Origin: Homoserinibacter gongjuensis
Lineage (GTDB): Bacteria > Actinomycetota > Actinomycetes > Actinomycetales > Microbacteriaceae
Direction: 5' to 3'
DNA: 64,000 nt
Assembly (NCBI RefSeq): GCF_030161875.1
Contig: NZ_BSVA01000001.1
Span: 186,001 to 250,000 of the forward strand
The notes under the pieces were generated by a model. That model saw only the letters and a list, made by a program, of their open reading frames with translations. It was not told where the DNA came from and searched no databases. Both the position numbers and the translations under genes were made by a program. Position 1 is the stretch's first letter. Each line of letters opens with the position of its first letter. Positions 7,089 to 16,146 of this stretch are shown in pieces.

Positions 7089-9227
7089 TCAGCGGCGGAA
7101 GCGGAGGCGACGCAGCAGTTGCGCGTTGAGGGCCACGATGACCGTCGACACGCTCATGAGCACCGCGGCCAGCCACGGCGGCATGAGGAACCCGACTCCC
7201 GCGAGCACCCCCGCGGCGAGCGGGATGCCCAGGGCGTTGTAGCCCGCCGCCCACCACAGGTTCTGCAGCATCTTGCGGTAGCTCGCGCGACTCAGCGTGA
7301 TGGTGTCGACCACCCCGCGCGGGTCGGACGAGGCCAGTACGACGCCCGCCGACTCGATCGCGACATCCGTTCCCGCCCCGATCGCGATGCCGAGATCGGC
7401 CTTCGCGAGCGCGGGCGCGTCGTTGATGCCGTCACCGACCATCGCGACGCGCGCGGCCCCGCCGTCCTGCAGGGCGGCGACCTCGGCCGACTTCTGCTCG
7501 GGCAGCACCTCGGCGCGCACCTCGTCGATTCCGAGATCGGATGCGACGTGCGCCGCGACCGCGTGTGCGTCGCCCGTGAGCATCGCCACCCGGATGCCGC
7601 GCTCACGCAGCTCGGCGACCGCCTCGCGGGACTCGGCGCGCACCCGGTCGGCGATGCCGAAGGCCGCGAGCACGCGGGCGTCCGCGTCGTCACCGTCGAC
7701 CAGCAGCACGACGGACGACCCGTCGGAGTGCGCCGCCCGGGTGGCGTGCACGAGCTCCGGTTCGAGCTGGATGCCGCGCTCGGTCACGTAGCGCGAGCTC
7801 GCGACGGCGAGCTGCCGCCCGTCGACCGTCGCGACAGCCCCACGTCCGGCGAGCGCACGGAACCCCGTCGCCTTCGGCACGCTGAGCCCTCGCTCACGCG
7901 CCGCCTCGACGATCGCGCGCCCGATCGGGTGCTCGCTGTGCCCCTCGACGGCCGCGGCGAGCGCGAGCGCCTCGGCCTCGTCGGCTCCAGATGCGGGGGT
8001 CACCGCGGCGAGCGACTGGCGCCCCTCGGTGAGCGTGCCGGTCTTGTCGAACAGCACGACATCCACGTCCTTGGCGTCTTCGAGCGCCGCGCGGCTGCGG
8101 ATCAGGATGCCGCGCTTGGCGGCGAGCGCCGTCGAGATCTGGGCGACGAGCGGGATCGCGAGGCCGAGCGCGTGCGGGCACGCGATCACGAGCACCGCGA
8201 CGACGCGTTCGAGCACGAACGAAGGGTCGTCGGGCTGCAGCAGCCACCACACGGCGAGGGTGATGACGGCCGCCCCGACCGCGACGTAGAACAGCAGCGC
8301 CGCCGCGCGATCGGCGAGCAACTGCGCGGGAGACCGACTCGCCTGCGCATCCGCGACGAGCTTCATGATGCCCGCGAGGGCGGTGTCTCCCCCGGTGCGC
8401 GTCACCTCGATCGTGAGGGAACCGGATGCGATGGAGCCCGCGACGACCTCGGCACCGGCCGCCTTGTCGACGGGTGTCGACTCTCCCGTGAGCAGCGACT
8501 CGTCGACCTCCGCCGTGCCCTCGACGACGCGACCGTCGGCGGGGATCGCGGCACCCGGGCGCACGAGCACGTGGTCGCCGACTGCCAGTTCGGAGCGGGC
8601 CACGGTCACCGGCTCGCCCTCGCGCAGCACCTCGGCCTCATCCGGCAGCAGCTTCGCGAGTTCCCCGAGCGCGTTCTGGGCGCCGTGCACCGCCGACATC
8701 TCGATCCAGTGGCCGAGCAGCATGATCGTGATGAGGGTCGAGAGCTCCCACCAGAAGTCCATGCCGGGCAGCCCGAACATCACCGCGGCCGAGTAGCCGA
8801 ACGACACGACGATCGCGAGCGAGATGAGCGTCATCATGCCCGGGCTCTTGCCGCGCAGCTCGTGCCAGGCGCCGGTCAGGAAGATGCGGCCGCCGATGAC
8901 GGTGATCGCGGCACCGAACACCGCCGGGATCCACTCGCTGCCCGGGAAGCGCGGGCCGCCGAGACCCAGGATGTCTTGCAGGCCGGTCGAGAACACGAGC
9001 GTCGGCACCGTGAGCAGGAGGCTGATCCAGAACAGCTTGCGGAACTGTGCGGGGTCGTGTCCGGCATGCCCGCTGTGGTCGTGCGCGGCGTGGTCGTGCG
9101 CGGCGTGGTCGTGGCCGGCGTGGTCGTCGTGCGCCACCCCCGGTTGAGTAGCCCGCGCAGCGGGCGTCTCGAGACCGGCTCCGTGCCCGTGGTGCTCGTG
9201 CTCGTCGTGGTGCTGGTGCTCGCTCAT
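7089..9227 (-). CDS. copB: CopB-type heavy-metal P1B ATPase (copper exporter)
   Basis: A 712-residue P-type ATPase. The N-terminus is His-rich (repeated HDHAAHD/HAGHD blocks in residues 1-60) instead of a CxxC domain. The membrane metal motif is IACPHALG (CPH, near residue 350), which defines the CopB/P1B-3 subgroup rather than CPC. The phosphorylation site DKTGTLTEG is near 394, TGD near 545 and GDGINDAPAL near 597. Known role: ATP-driven export of Cu(I)/Cu(II). ATG 9227 overlaps the restored csoR stop by 1 nt (TGATG), so the pair is an operon under the CsoR box at 9519-9534. Residues near 18-28 (GLETPAARATQPG) are encoded by an inserted palindromic repeat. Confidence 0.93.
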   Translation of the reverse strand: MSEHQHHDEHEHHGHGAGLETPAARATQPGVAHDDHAGHDHAAHDHAAHDHSGHAGHDPAQFRKLFWISLLLTVPTLVFSTGLQDILGLGGPRFPGSEWIPAVFGAAITVIGGRIFLTGAWHELRGKSPGMMTLISLAIVVSFGYSAAVMFGLPGMDFWWELSTLITIMLLGHWIEMSAVHGAQNALGELAKLLPDEAEVLREGEPVTVARSELAVGDHVLVRPGAAIPADGRVVEGTAEVDESLLTGESTPVDKAAGAEVVAGSIASGSLTIEVTRTGGDTALAGIMKLVADAQASRSPAQLLADRAAALLFYVAVGAAVITLAVWWLLQPDDPSFVLERVVAVLVIACPHALGLAIPLVAQISTALAAKRGILIRSRAALEDAKDVDVVLFDKTGTLTEGRQSLAAVTPASGADEAEALALAAAVEGHSEHPIGRAIVEAARERGLSVPKATGFRALAGRGAVATVDGRQLAVASSRYVTERGIQLEPELVHATRAAHSDGSSVVLLVDGDDADARVLAAFGIADRVRAESREAVAELRERGIRVAMLTGDAHAVAAHVASDLGIDEVRAEVLPEQKSAEVAALQDGGAARVAMVGDGINDAPALAKADLGIAIGAGTDVAIESAGVVLASSDPRGVVDTITLSRASYRKMLQNLWWAAGYNALGIPLAAGVLAGVGFLMPPWLAAVLMSVSTVIVALNAQLLRRLRFRR
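9142..9179. repeat. Palindromic repeat element inside the copB coding sequence
   Basis: The segment GGTTGAGTAGCCCGCGCAGC followed by GGGCGTCTCGAGACCGG is a copy of a dispersed palindrome whose relatives lie in intergenic DNA at 57388-57428 and 61785-61811 (shared cores GTCTCGA, CGC-GGCTACTCGACC in the other orientation). Here it is in frame and adds about a dozen non-His residues to the His-rich N-terminus of CopB. Confidence 0.7.
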
Positions 9228-9507
9228 CACGCCCCCGGTTCTGCTGCAGCTCGAACAGGGCCAGCAGTTCGTCAACGGCCTTCTCGCGCTCGTCGCCGCC
9301 CTCGTCGAACATGTGCGACACGTGCGTGCGCAGGTGGTTCTCGACGAGCAGCTTGTTGAGGCTGCGCAGCGACTTCTGGATCGCGAGGGTCTGCGTGATG
9401 ATGTCGACGCAGTACGCCTCGTCTTCGATCATCTTCTCGACCCCGCGCAGTTGCCCTTGAAGGATGCGCGAGCGGTGCAGGGCGCGCTTCTTGATATCGG
9501 CGATCAT
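9227..9507 (-). CDS. csoR: CsoR/RcnR-family metal-sensing repressor (one-base indel)
   Basis: A short helical protein of the DUF156 family: KRALHRSRILQGQLRGVEKMIE near residues 7-28 (RSRILQGQLRG) is the DNA-contact helix. The metal ligands by position are Cys33, His58 and His62; the last is Cys in classical copper CsoR, so the set is C-H-H. As read, the frame runs past the end of the family; adding one C to the C5 run at 9232-9236 gives a stop at 9227-9229 and a 93-residue protein, overlapping the copB ATG by one base. It starts 12 nt from a CsoR-type operator, implying autoregulation and control of copB. Confidence 0.87.
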
Positions 9508-9518
9508 GCCGGTAGTGT

Positions 9519-9534
9519 ATACCCCCTGGGGTAT
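9519..9534. promoter_or_regulatory. CsoR operator
   Basis: Inverted repeat ATACCCC-CT-GGGGTAT, matching the G/C-tract plus TAT flanks of copper-responsive CsoR boxes. It stands 12 bp upstream of the csoR ATG and should overlap the promoter of csoR-copB. Confidence 0.85.
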
Positions 9535-9550
9535 CTGCGCAGCCCTCGTC

Positions 9551-10233
9551 CTACGCGCCAGGCGCGTGCAGCTCGCGCTCGATCGCGGTCGTCGTGCGCA
9601 GCAGGGCGGGCAGGTACACCTCACGCAAATGCTCGAGGCTCGTGCGCGCCGCGCTCGTCGATACGTTGACCGCCGCGACGACCTCCCCGAGCGATCCCGT
9701 ACGGGGGCCGCGATCGCCCGCAGCCCCGGCTCGAGTTCCTGGTCCACGAGCGCCCAGCCCGCACCCGGCACCTCGGGCGCGTGACCCGGGTCGGATGCCG
9801 CGAGCAGCACCCTGCCCATCGACGTCTGCGCGGCGGGGAAGCGCGTTCCGATCGTGATGCCGACCGACATGATGCGCCGAGTGGCGACCCGCGCCACGTA
9901 GACGATCTCAGATCCATCGAGCACCGCCGCCGACACGCTCTCGTCGAGCTCGTGCGACAGGCGTTCGAGGTGCGGCTGGGCGATCTCGGGCAGCGTCAGC
10001 GCCGAGAGGTAGGCGAACCCCAGCTCGAGCACGCGCGGGGTGAGCCGGAACGTCTTGCCGTCGCTGTGCACGTAGCCGAGCACCTCGAGGGTGCGCAGGA
10101 AGCGGCGCGCCGCCGCGCGCGGCACCTCGGCCCGTCGAGCCACCTCGGCGAGGCTCAGCTCGGGATGCACGGCGTCGAACGCCCGGATCACCGCGAGGCC
10201 CCGGGCGAACGACTGCACGAAGTCGTCGCTCAT
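9551..10233 (-). CDS. pcaR: IclR-family regulator of the PcaR/PcaU/PobR type (one-base indel)
   Basis: The N-terminal winged helix (LSLAEVARRAEVPRAAARRFLRTLEVLGYV; key part EVARRAEVPRAAARRFL, about residues 28-45) and the ligand domain (SVSAAVLDGSEIVYVARV, ATRRIMSVGITIGTRFPA) match regulators of beta-ketoadipate genes; the RRIMSV-IGTRFPA segment is typical of PcaR/PcaU. The reading frame breaks at the C4 run 9685-9688; adding one C restores a 227-residue protein ending at TAG 9551-9553. ATG 10233 overlaps the pcaF stop by 4 nt, so this regulator is the last gene of pcaI-J-F-R. Effector is expected to be protocatechuate or beta-ketoadipate by family analogy. Confidence 0.83.
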
Positions 10234-11398
10234 CGCTCCAGCACGATCGCGAGTCCCTGGCCCACCCCGATGCAGATCGCCGCGACCGCGACGCCGCCGC
10301 CCTGCCGCACGAGTTCGTGCGCCGCGTGGGCGATGATCCGCCCGCCGGAGGCCCCCAGCGGATGCCCGATCGCGATCGCCCCGCCGTGGATGTTGACCCG
10401 CTCGGGGTCGAGTTCGGGCCACAGCTGCAGGCACGCGAGGCTCTGTGACGCGAAGGCCTCGTTGAGCTCGAGCACGTCGACGTCGTCGAAGGTGCGCCCG
10501 GCGCGCGCGAGAGCACGCCGCACGGCCTCCACGGGCGCGATGCCGAAGAGGTCGGGGTCGTTGCCGTACGCGCCTCGGCCCGTGATGCGCGCCATCGGCT
10601 CGGCATCCAGCGCCCCCTCGGCCCCCAGCAGCACGGCGGACGCCCCGTCGTTGATCGAGGAGGAGTTGCCGGCCGTGACGGTGCCGTCGGCGGCGAACAG
10701 CGCCCGCAGGCCCCGAGCTTCTCGAGCGAGGTGTCGGCACGGATGCCTTCGTCGCAGGCGAGTTCGGCCCCCGGCACCTGCACGATCTCGGGCGCGTAGA
10801 TGCCGGCCTCCCACGCCTCCGCGGCGAGCCGGTGACTGCGCAGGGCGAAAGCATCCTGCGCCTCGCGACTGATGTCGTAGATGCGTGCGAGCTTCTCGGC
10901 GGCCTGCCCGTTCGAGATGGTCCACTCCACGGGCAGCGCGGGGTTCACCATGCGCCAGCCGATCGAGGTGTTCCACATCGTGGGGTTGCCGGATGCCGGC
11001 CACGGCTTGGGCGACTTCTCCACGACGAAGGGGGCACGGCTCATCGACTCGACCCCGCCTGCGAGCACGAGGCTCGCATCCCCCGTCTCGATCGCGCGCG
11101 AGCCCTGGATGACGGCCTCGACCGCCGAGCCGCACAGCCGGTTGACGGTGACGCCCGGCACGCTCGTCGGGAAGCCGGCCAGCAGCGCGCCGAAGCGCGC
11201 GACGTCGCGGTTGTCTTCACCCGCCTGGTTGGCATCGCCGAAGACGATGTCGTCGATGCGCGCGGGATCGAGGCCGGTGCGTTCGACGCTCGCCCGCATG
11301 ACGACGGCCGCGAGGTCGTCGGGCCGCACCCCGGCGAGCGCGCCTCCCGCGCGCCCGAAGGGCGTGCGCACGGCGTCGTAGATGTAGCTCGCGGTCAT
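10230..11398 (-). CDS. pcaF: 3-oxoadipyl-CoA thiolase (one-base indel)
   Basis: A thiolase-fold enzyme that cleaves 3-oxoadipyl-CoA with CoA into succinyl-CoA and acetyl-CoA, the last step of the pathway. Active-site residues are visible: nucleophilic Cys in VNRLCGSAVEAV (near residue 90), His in GGAIAIGHPLGASGGR, and the C-terminal Cys in ICIGVGQG, the form seen in PcaF. The frame breaks after LEKLG; adding one C to the C4 run 10711-10714 joins it to GLRALFAADGTVTAGN and gives 389 residues. Start and stop each overlap the neighbours by 4 nt (pcaJ stop; pcaR start). Confidence 0.9.
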
Positions 11399-12039
11399 TC
11401 CGCCTCCTCCAGCTCGAGTCCGGTCAGCTCACGCAGTTCGGCGAGCGTCGTGTCTCCGAACAGCTCGGTCACGACGAAGCCGCGCGCGGTCACGTCGAAC
11501 ACCGCGTGGTCCGTGTAGACGCGCGTGACGCATCCCACGCCCGTGAGCGGATAGCTGCACTCGGTCACGAGCTTCGCGGTGCCGTCGCGGGTCAGCAGGT
11601 CGGTCATGACGTAGACCGCTTTCGCGCCGATCGCGAGATCCATGGCTCCGCCGACGGCGGGGATCGCATCCGGCGCGCCCGTCGACCAGTTCGCGAGATC
11701 CCCGCTCTGCGACACCTGGAAGGCGCCGAGCACACACACGTCGAGGTGGCCGCCGCGCATCATCGCGAACGAGTCGGCGTGGTGGAAGTAGGCGGCGCCC
11801 GGCAGCTCGGTGACGGGCTGCTTGCCCGCGTTGATGAGGTCGGGGTCGACGCGGTCGGGAGCCGGCTTCGGCCCCATCGCGAGCATGCCGTTCTCGGTGT
11901 GCAGGATGATCTCGCGATCCTCGGGCAGGTAGTCGGCCACGAGGGTCGGCGCGCCGATGCCGAGGTTCACGACGGCACCGTCGGGGATGTCGGCAGCGAT
12001 GCGTCGGGCGAGCTCCTCGCGGCTGATGCGGGTCGCCAT
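11395..12039 (-). CDS. pcaJ: 3-oxoacid (3-oxoadipate) CoA-transferase subunit B
   Basis: A 214-residue SugarP_isomerase-fold subunit of the succinyl-CoA:3-oxoadipate CoA-transferase. The catalytic glutamate is in HTENGMLAMGP (E near residue 50), and GAPTLVADYLP near 29-39 and GAMDLAIGAK near 134-143 are standard for subunit B. It activates 3-oxoadipate for PcaF. ATG 12039 lies one base past the pcaI stop, and the stop overlaps pcaF by ATGA. The nearly gapless order pcaI-pcaJ-pcaF-pcaR supports a single transcript. Confidence 0.93.
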   Translation of the reverse strand: MATRISREELARRIAADIPDGAVVNLGIGAPTLVADYLPEDREIILHTENGMLAMGPKPAPDRVDPDLINAGKQPVTELPGAAYFHHADSFAMMRGGHLDVCVLGAFQVSQSGDLANWSTGAPDAIPAVGGAMDLAIGAKAVYVMTDLLTRDGTAKLVTECSYPLTGVGCVTRVYTDHAVFDVTARGFVVTELFGDTTLAELRELTGLELEEAE

Positions 12040-12040
12040 G

Positions 12041-12802
12041 TCAGTCGCCTCCTGGCCGGGCATCGTGGTGGTCGCGGGCTCGAGGTGCGCCCTCGACGGT
12101 CACGCCGCCGATGAACTCGCCGTCGCGAAGCCACGCTCGCTCGCCCAACGCGACCACGCGGTCGACGTAGATGCCGGGGGTCACGACGGCCTCGGGGTCG
12201 ATGCTGCCGAGCGGCACGATGTGGTCGACCTGCACGATCGTGGTCGTCGCTGCGGCCGCCATGAGCGGACCGAAGTTGCGGGCCGTCTTGCGATAGACGA
12301 GGTTGCCCCAGCGGTCGGCCGTGAGGGCGCTCACGAGGGCGTAGTCGGCACGGATGGGGTACTCCAGCACGTAGTCGCGTCCGTCGATGCGCCGCGTCTC
12401 GCGCGCCTCGGCGAGCTGGGTGCCGTATCCGGTGGGCGTGTAGAACGCCCCGATGCCGGCCCCGGCGGCGCGGATGCGTTCGGCCAGGTTGCCCTGCGGC
12501 ACGAGCTCGAGCTCGATCTCGCCCGCCCGATACAGACGATCGAACACCCAGGAGTCGCTCTGCCGCGGGAAGGAGCAGATGATCTTGCGCACCGCCCCCG
12601 TCTCCAGCAGTGCCGCGAGCCCCGTGTCGCCGTTCCCCGCGTTGTTGTTGACCACCGTCAGACCCTGCAGCCGGCGGGCGATGAGCGCGTCGATGAGTTC
12701 GCGAGGCTGCCCGGCGCGCCCGAAGCCGCCGATCATCACGACGGCACCGTCGGGGATGTCGGCGACCGCGCTCTCGATGTCGGCGACGGTCTTATCGATC
12801 AC
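12041..12802 (-). CDS. pcaI: 3-oxoacid (3-oxoadipate) CoA-transferase subunit A
   Basis: A 253-residue subunit A. The domain starts DKTVADIESAVADIPDGAVVMIGGFG with the GGFG loop near residues 25-28, followed by NNNAGNGDTGLAALL and ELVPQGNLAERIRAAGAGIGAFYTPTGYGT; key piece PQGNLAERIRAAG. This is the CoA-transferase family I signature and its length matches PcaI. GTG 12802 is the only good start: AGAAGGGCGG precedes it and no ATG fits. It is the first gene of the pcaIJFR operon and is divergent from an IclR gene, with a 111-bp promoter region between them. Confidence 0.92.
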   Translation of the reverse strand: MIDKTVADIESAVADIPDGAVVMIGGFGRAGQPRELIDALIARRLQGLTVVNNNAGNGDTGLAALLETGAVRKIICSFPRQSDSWVFDRLYRAGEIELELVPQGNLAERIRAAGAGIGAFYTPTGYGTQLAEARETRRIDGRDYVLEYPIRADYALVSALTADRWGNLVYRKTARNFGPLMAAAATTTIVQVDHIVPLGSIDPEAVVTPGIYVDRVVALGERAWLRDGEFIGGVTVEGAPRARDHHDARPGGD

Positions 12803-12827
12803 GGGCGCCGCCCTTCTGTTCGCTGTG

Positions 12828-12837
12828 CGAACGTTCG
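12828..12837. promoter_or_regulatory. Palindrome in the pcaI / iclR divergent promoter region
   Basis: CGAACGTTCG, a perfect 10-bp palindrome followed by a second TTCG half, stands 26 bp upstream of the pcaI start in the 111-bp divergent gap. It is a candidate operator for either PcaR or the divergent IclR protein; binding is inferred. Confidence 0.45.
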
Positions 12838-12913
12838 TTCGTCTAGCAACTACTCTAGCGAGCCGCGGGATGCACGTCGAGGCCCGGGCGCAGCCTGTGC
12901 CACGCTGGGGCGC

Positions 12914-13668
12914 ATGGCCAACTCCTCGTCGGGGGAATCGGTGCTCGAGCGCACCGTGCGCATCCTCGACACGTTCACGACGGAGCGCACGGTGCAGACG
13001 GTCGCCCAGATCGCGCGCCGCGCCGAGCTGGCCTCCTCCACGGCGCACCGTCTCGTCGACTCGCTCGTCGAGACCGGCCTGCTCGAGCGTGACGACGACC
13101 GCCGCGTGCGCCTCGGCCTGCGCCTGTGGGAGCTCGCCCTGCGCGGCTCCGAGGCCCTGCGCCTGCGGCAGGCCGCGCTCCCCGCGATGGAGCGGGTGCA
13201 GGCGCGCGTGCGCCAGCACACCCAGCTCGCCGTCTACGAGCAGGGCGAGGCGCTCTTCCTCGAGCGGCTCTCCTCGCCGCACGCGGGTGCCAACATCGCG
13301 CGCATCGCCGAACGGCTGCCCCTGCACGCCTCCTCGGCGGGCATCGTGCTGCTCGCGCACCGCCCGGCAGAGCAGCAGGAGCAGCTCATCGCAGGCCCGC
13401 TCGCCGCTCTCACGCCCGAGACCATCACGCAGCCCGAGGCCCTGCGCCGCAAGCTCGCCGAGGTGCGGCGCCTCGGTCATGCCGTCATGCCCGGCACGGT
13501 CGAGGCGGTCTCGACCGGTGTCGCGGTGCCGGTTCGGGATGCCACGGGCACCGTGATCGCGGCGCTCTCGGTCGTGCTCCCCGGGAGCAGGCGCCCGCCA
13601 CGGCGATCGCGGCCCTGCGCGAGGCGGCCGAGGAGGTGCGCGCGACGCTCGCGTCCGGCGCGCGCTGA
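12914..13668 (+). CDS. IclR-family transcriptional regulator, probable pobA regulator (one-base indel)
   Basis: Winged helix ERTVRILDTFTTERTVQTVAQI and LASSTAHRLVDSLVETGLL (about residues 12-64) followed by the IclR effector domain (HTQLAVYEQGEALFLERLSS, LHASSAGIVLLAH, VSTGVAVPVRDATG). After VVLPG the frame is lost at the G3 run 13583-13585; one extra G restores EQAPATAIAALREAAEEVRATLAS and a 251-residue protein ending at 13668. It is upstream of and parallel to pobA, with a 17-bp palindrome in the gap, so it likely controls pobA in response to 4-hydroxybenzoate; this is inferred from position. Confidence 0.82.
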
Positions 13669-13685
13669 CCTGCGCATCCGCTTGT

Positions 13686-13702
13686 TTCCCGTTCAACGGG
13701 AA
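13686..13702. promoter_or_regulatory. 17-bp palindromic operator upstream of pobA
   Basis: TTCCCGTT-C-AACGGGAA, perfect 8-bp arms around one base, 72 bp upstream of the pobA ATG. Its form (wTCCCrYT arms, one-base centre) matches the palindrome before pcaH at 18902-18920. A likely IclR-family binding site. Confidence 0.65.
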
Positions 13703-13774
13703 GCAGCGCACACACCGCGGTGCCCGACGGCACACTGGCACCGAGCCCTGCCGTCGTCGAAGGAGACCACACCC

Positions 13775-14959
13775 ATGACCGAAACCGTGCGCACGCGCGT
13801 CGCGATCGTCGGAGCCGGCCCGGCCGGGCTCATGCTCGCGCACCTGCTCGCCTCCGACGGCATCGAGTCGGTCGTGATCGACCGCCGCAGCCGCTCCGAG
13901 ATCGAGCGCACGATCCGGGCCGGCATCCTCGAGCAGGCCACCGTCGAGCTGCTCGAGACGACCGGCGCCTCCTCGCGCGTGCGCACGGTCGGCACCCGTC
14001 ACGACGGCATCGAGCTGCGCTTCGCCGGCGAGGGCCACCGCATCGACTTCGCGGGCCTCACCGGGCGCGGTGTCTGGCTCTACCCGCAGCACGAGGTGCT
14101 GAAAGACCTGCTCGAGGTGCGGCTCGCCGCGGGTCAGGAGATCCGCTTCGGCATGACGGCGCTGCGCGTCGAGGATCCGGACTCCGCGCAACCGCGCGTC
14201 ATCGCGAGCGACCCCGAGGGCCGGCCGGTGACGATCGAGGCCGACTTCGTGGTCGGAGCGGACGGATCGCACAGCGTCGTGCGCCAGTCGGTGAGCGGCT
14301 CGCACGCGGGCTATTTCCGCGAGTACCCCTTCGCGTGGTTCGGCATCCTGTGCGAGGCGCCCCCGAGCTCCGACGAGCTCATCTACAGCAACTCCCCGCA
14401 CGGCTTCGCCCTCGTGAGCCAGCGCAGCGCGAGCGTGCAGCGCATGTACCTGCAGTGCGATCCCGAGCTCGACCCCGAGTCGATGAGCGAGCGCGAGATC
14501 TGGGATCAGCTGCAGTTGCGCGTCGACGGCCACACCCTCGCCGAGGGCCCGATCTTCCAGCGCGACGTGCTGCGCTTCCGCAGCTTCGTGGCGCACGAGC
14601 TCGTGACGGGCCGCACCGCCCTCATTGGCGACGCCGCGCACACCGTGCCGCCCACGGGTGCGAAGGGCATGAACCTCGCGATCGCTGATGTCGTGCTGCT
14701 GCACCGCGCGCTGGCCGCGTTGCTGCGCGCGAACGACGCGCGCCCGCTCGAGTCGTTCACCACGGTGGCCCTGGAGCGCATCTGGAAGGCCCAGCACTTC
14801 TCGTGGTGGATGACGAGCATGCTGCACACCGCGCCCGACGCGAGCGACTTCGATCGCCGACGTCAGGAGGGCGAGTTGCGTGCCGTCGTCGGCTCGGAGT
14901 CGGCCCGCCGCTTCCTCGCCGAGTGCTACACGGGCTGGCCCTTCACGACCGAGCTGTGA
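13775..14959 (+). CDS. pobA: 4-hydroxybenzoate 3-monooxygenase
   Basis: A 394-residue class A flavoprotein monooxygenase that hydroxylates 4-hydroxybenzoate to protocatechuate with NAD(P)H and O2. The FAD dinucleotide fold GAGPAG is at residues 13-18, the DG motif is GADGSHSVVR near 158-167, and GDAAHTVPPTGAKGMNLAIAD near 284-304 contains the second FAD motif. ERTIRAGILEQ and YPQHEVLKDLL are PobA-specific. ATG 13775 follows GAAGGAG at 13759-13765. The product feeds pcaHG on the opposite strand; the gene ends one base before the convergent pcaC stop. Confidence 0.94.
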   Translation: MTETVRTRVAIVGAGPAGLMLAHLLASDGIESVVIDRRSRSEIERTIRAGILEQATVELLETTGASSRVRTVGTRHDGIELRFAGEGHRIDFAGLTGRGVWLYPQHEVLKDLLEVRLAAGQEIRFGMTALRVEDPDSAQPRVIASDPEGRPVTIEADFVVGADGSHSVVRQSVSGSHAGYFREYPFAWFGILCEAPPSSDELIYSNSPHGFALVSQRSASVQRMYLQCDPELDPESMSEREIWDQLQLRVDGHTLAEGPIFQRDVLRFRSFVAHELVTGRTALIGDAAHTVPPTGAKGMNLAIADVVLLHRALAALLRANDARPLESFTTVALERIWKAQHFSWWMTSMLHTAPDASDFDRRRQEGELRAVVGSESARRFLAECYTGWPFTTEL

Positions 14960-14960
14960 C

Positions 14961-15382
14961 TCAGGGCTCGGCGGCGCCGTCGGCCGCCGCGTCGTCGGCG
15001 AGCGCCTCCTGAGCGATGCGGAACGCGGCGTTCGCCGCCGGCACGCCCGAGTAGATCGCGCTCTGCAGGATCACCTCGCGGATCTCGTCGACCGTCAGCC
15101 CGTTGCGCCGCGCCGCGCGCACGTGCATCGCGAGCTCCTCGTGGTGCCCGTGCGCGATGAGCGAGCTGAGCACCGCGATCGAGCGCGAGCGGCGGTCCAG
15201 TCCCGGTCGCGACCAGACCTCCCCCACGCGACGCGCGTGATGAAGTCCTGCCAGGGCGCGGTGAACTCGGTCGCGGATGCTGCCGCAACATCCACGTGGG
15301 CATCCGACAGCACCGCGCGGCGCACCTCCATGCCCTGCGCGAGACGTTCGCGATCGGTGAGCCCTGCATCCTCGGTGGTCAT
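14961..15382 (-). CDS. pcaC: 4-carboxymuconolactone decarboxylase (one-base indel)
   Basis: Single-domain PcaC that decarboxylates gamma-carboxymuconolactone to 3-oxoadipate enol-lactone. N-terminal GMEVRRAVLSDAHVDVA and, after the break, RSRSIAVLSSLIAHGHHEELAMHVRAA (AHGHHEEL is the active-site helix) and GVPAANAAFRIA are visible. The frame is broken at the C5 run 15221-15225; one extra C links RVAWG to EVWSRPGLDRR and gives 140 residues. ATG 15382 overlaps the pcaD stop by 4 nt. It ends the pcaHGBDC operon, convergent with pobA. Confidence 0.9.
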
Positions 15383-16146
15383 CGTGCCTCCTCGACGTAC
15401 TCCAGCAGCGCGGCCGCGGTGGCCTCCGGCTGTTCGGCGGGCGGAAGATGCCCGGCGTCGGCGATGCGCAGCGTGCGGCCGTGCTGCACCCGTTCGGCGA
15501 TCTCGGCGGCGAGCGGCTCGGGCGACACGGTGTCGTACTCGCCCCAGACGGCGAGCGTGGGCACCGCGATCTCGGCGAGCCGCGCACGCACGTCGTGCTG
15601 CGCGAGCGCCTCGCAGCAGCGGGCGTAGCTCTCGTCGTCGGCGTCTTGCAGCGCGTGCAGCAGCCGGCCCGAGAGCTCGGGACGGCGCTCGATCGACCCC
15701 GGTGCGAACCAGCGCGATGCGGATGCCGTGATGAGGCTCGAGGTGGACTGCGCCCGCACCTGCGCGGCGCGTTCATTCCACGCCGCGGGCTCACCCAGCC
15801 GCGCCCCGGAGGCGATGATCACGGCGCAGGAGAGACGGGCGGGGTGACGCAACGCGAGCTCGAGCCCGACGGCGCCGCCGAGCGAGACGCCCGCGTAGGC
15901 GAACGCCGGCTCGTCGACTGCGGCGGCCACGGCATCCGCGAGGTCGGCGACGGTGAACGGCGCGGTCGCGACCGGCGAGGCGCCGTGCCCCGGCAGGTCC
16001 CAGCTGAGCACGCGGTAGCGTGCGGCGAGCACCGGCACGACGTCTTCCCAGAGGATGCTCGAGGTTCCGAGCGAGGCACCGAGCACGACGAGCGGCGCGC
16101 CCGCGGGGCCGAGCGGGGCGCTCAGGGTGATCGCGGGCACACTCAC
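15379..16146 (-). CDS. pcaD: 3-oxoadipate enol-lactonase
   Basis: A 255-residue alpha/beta hydrolase that opens 3-oxoadipate enol-lactone to 3-oxoadipate. The oxyanion region LGASLGTSSILWE near 22-34, the nucleophile elbow GVSLGGAVG (Ser near residue 87), the acid Asp in WGEYDTVSP and the His in ADAGHLPP are all present. GTG 16146 is chosen because its GTGA overlaps the restored pcaB stop; the stop overlaps pcaC by 4 nt. Here PcaD and PcaC are separate proteins, unlike the fused PcaL of many actinobacteria. Confidence 0.93.
   Translation of the reverse strand: MSVPAITLSAPLGPAGAPLVVLGASLGTSSILWEDVVPVLAARYRVLSWDLPGHGASPVATAPFTVADLADAVAAAVDEPAFAYAGVSLGGAVGLELALRHPARLSCAVIIASGARLGEPAAWNERAAQVRAQSTSSLITASASRWFAPGSIERRPELSGRLLHALQDADDESYARCCEALAQHDVRARLAEIAVPTLAVWGEYDTVSPEPLAAEIAERVQHGRTLRIADAGHLPPAEQPEATAAALLEYVEEAR

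Noticed and set aside
6810..9359. 849-codon plus-strand open frame opposite copB
   Set aside because: Antisense shadow rich in Arg, His and Asp with no domain; the minus strand has a complete P-type ATPase.
12041..14827. 928-codon minus-strand frame covering pobA and the IclR gene
   Set aside because: Only its last 254 codons are real (pcaI, GTG 12802); the rest is antisense to pobA and the regulator.
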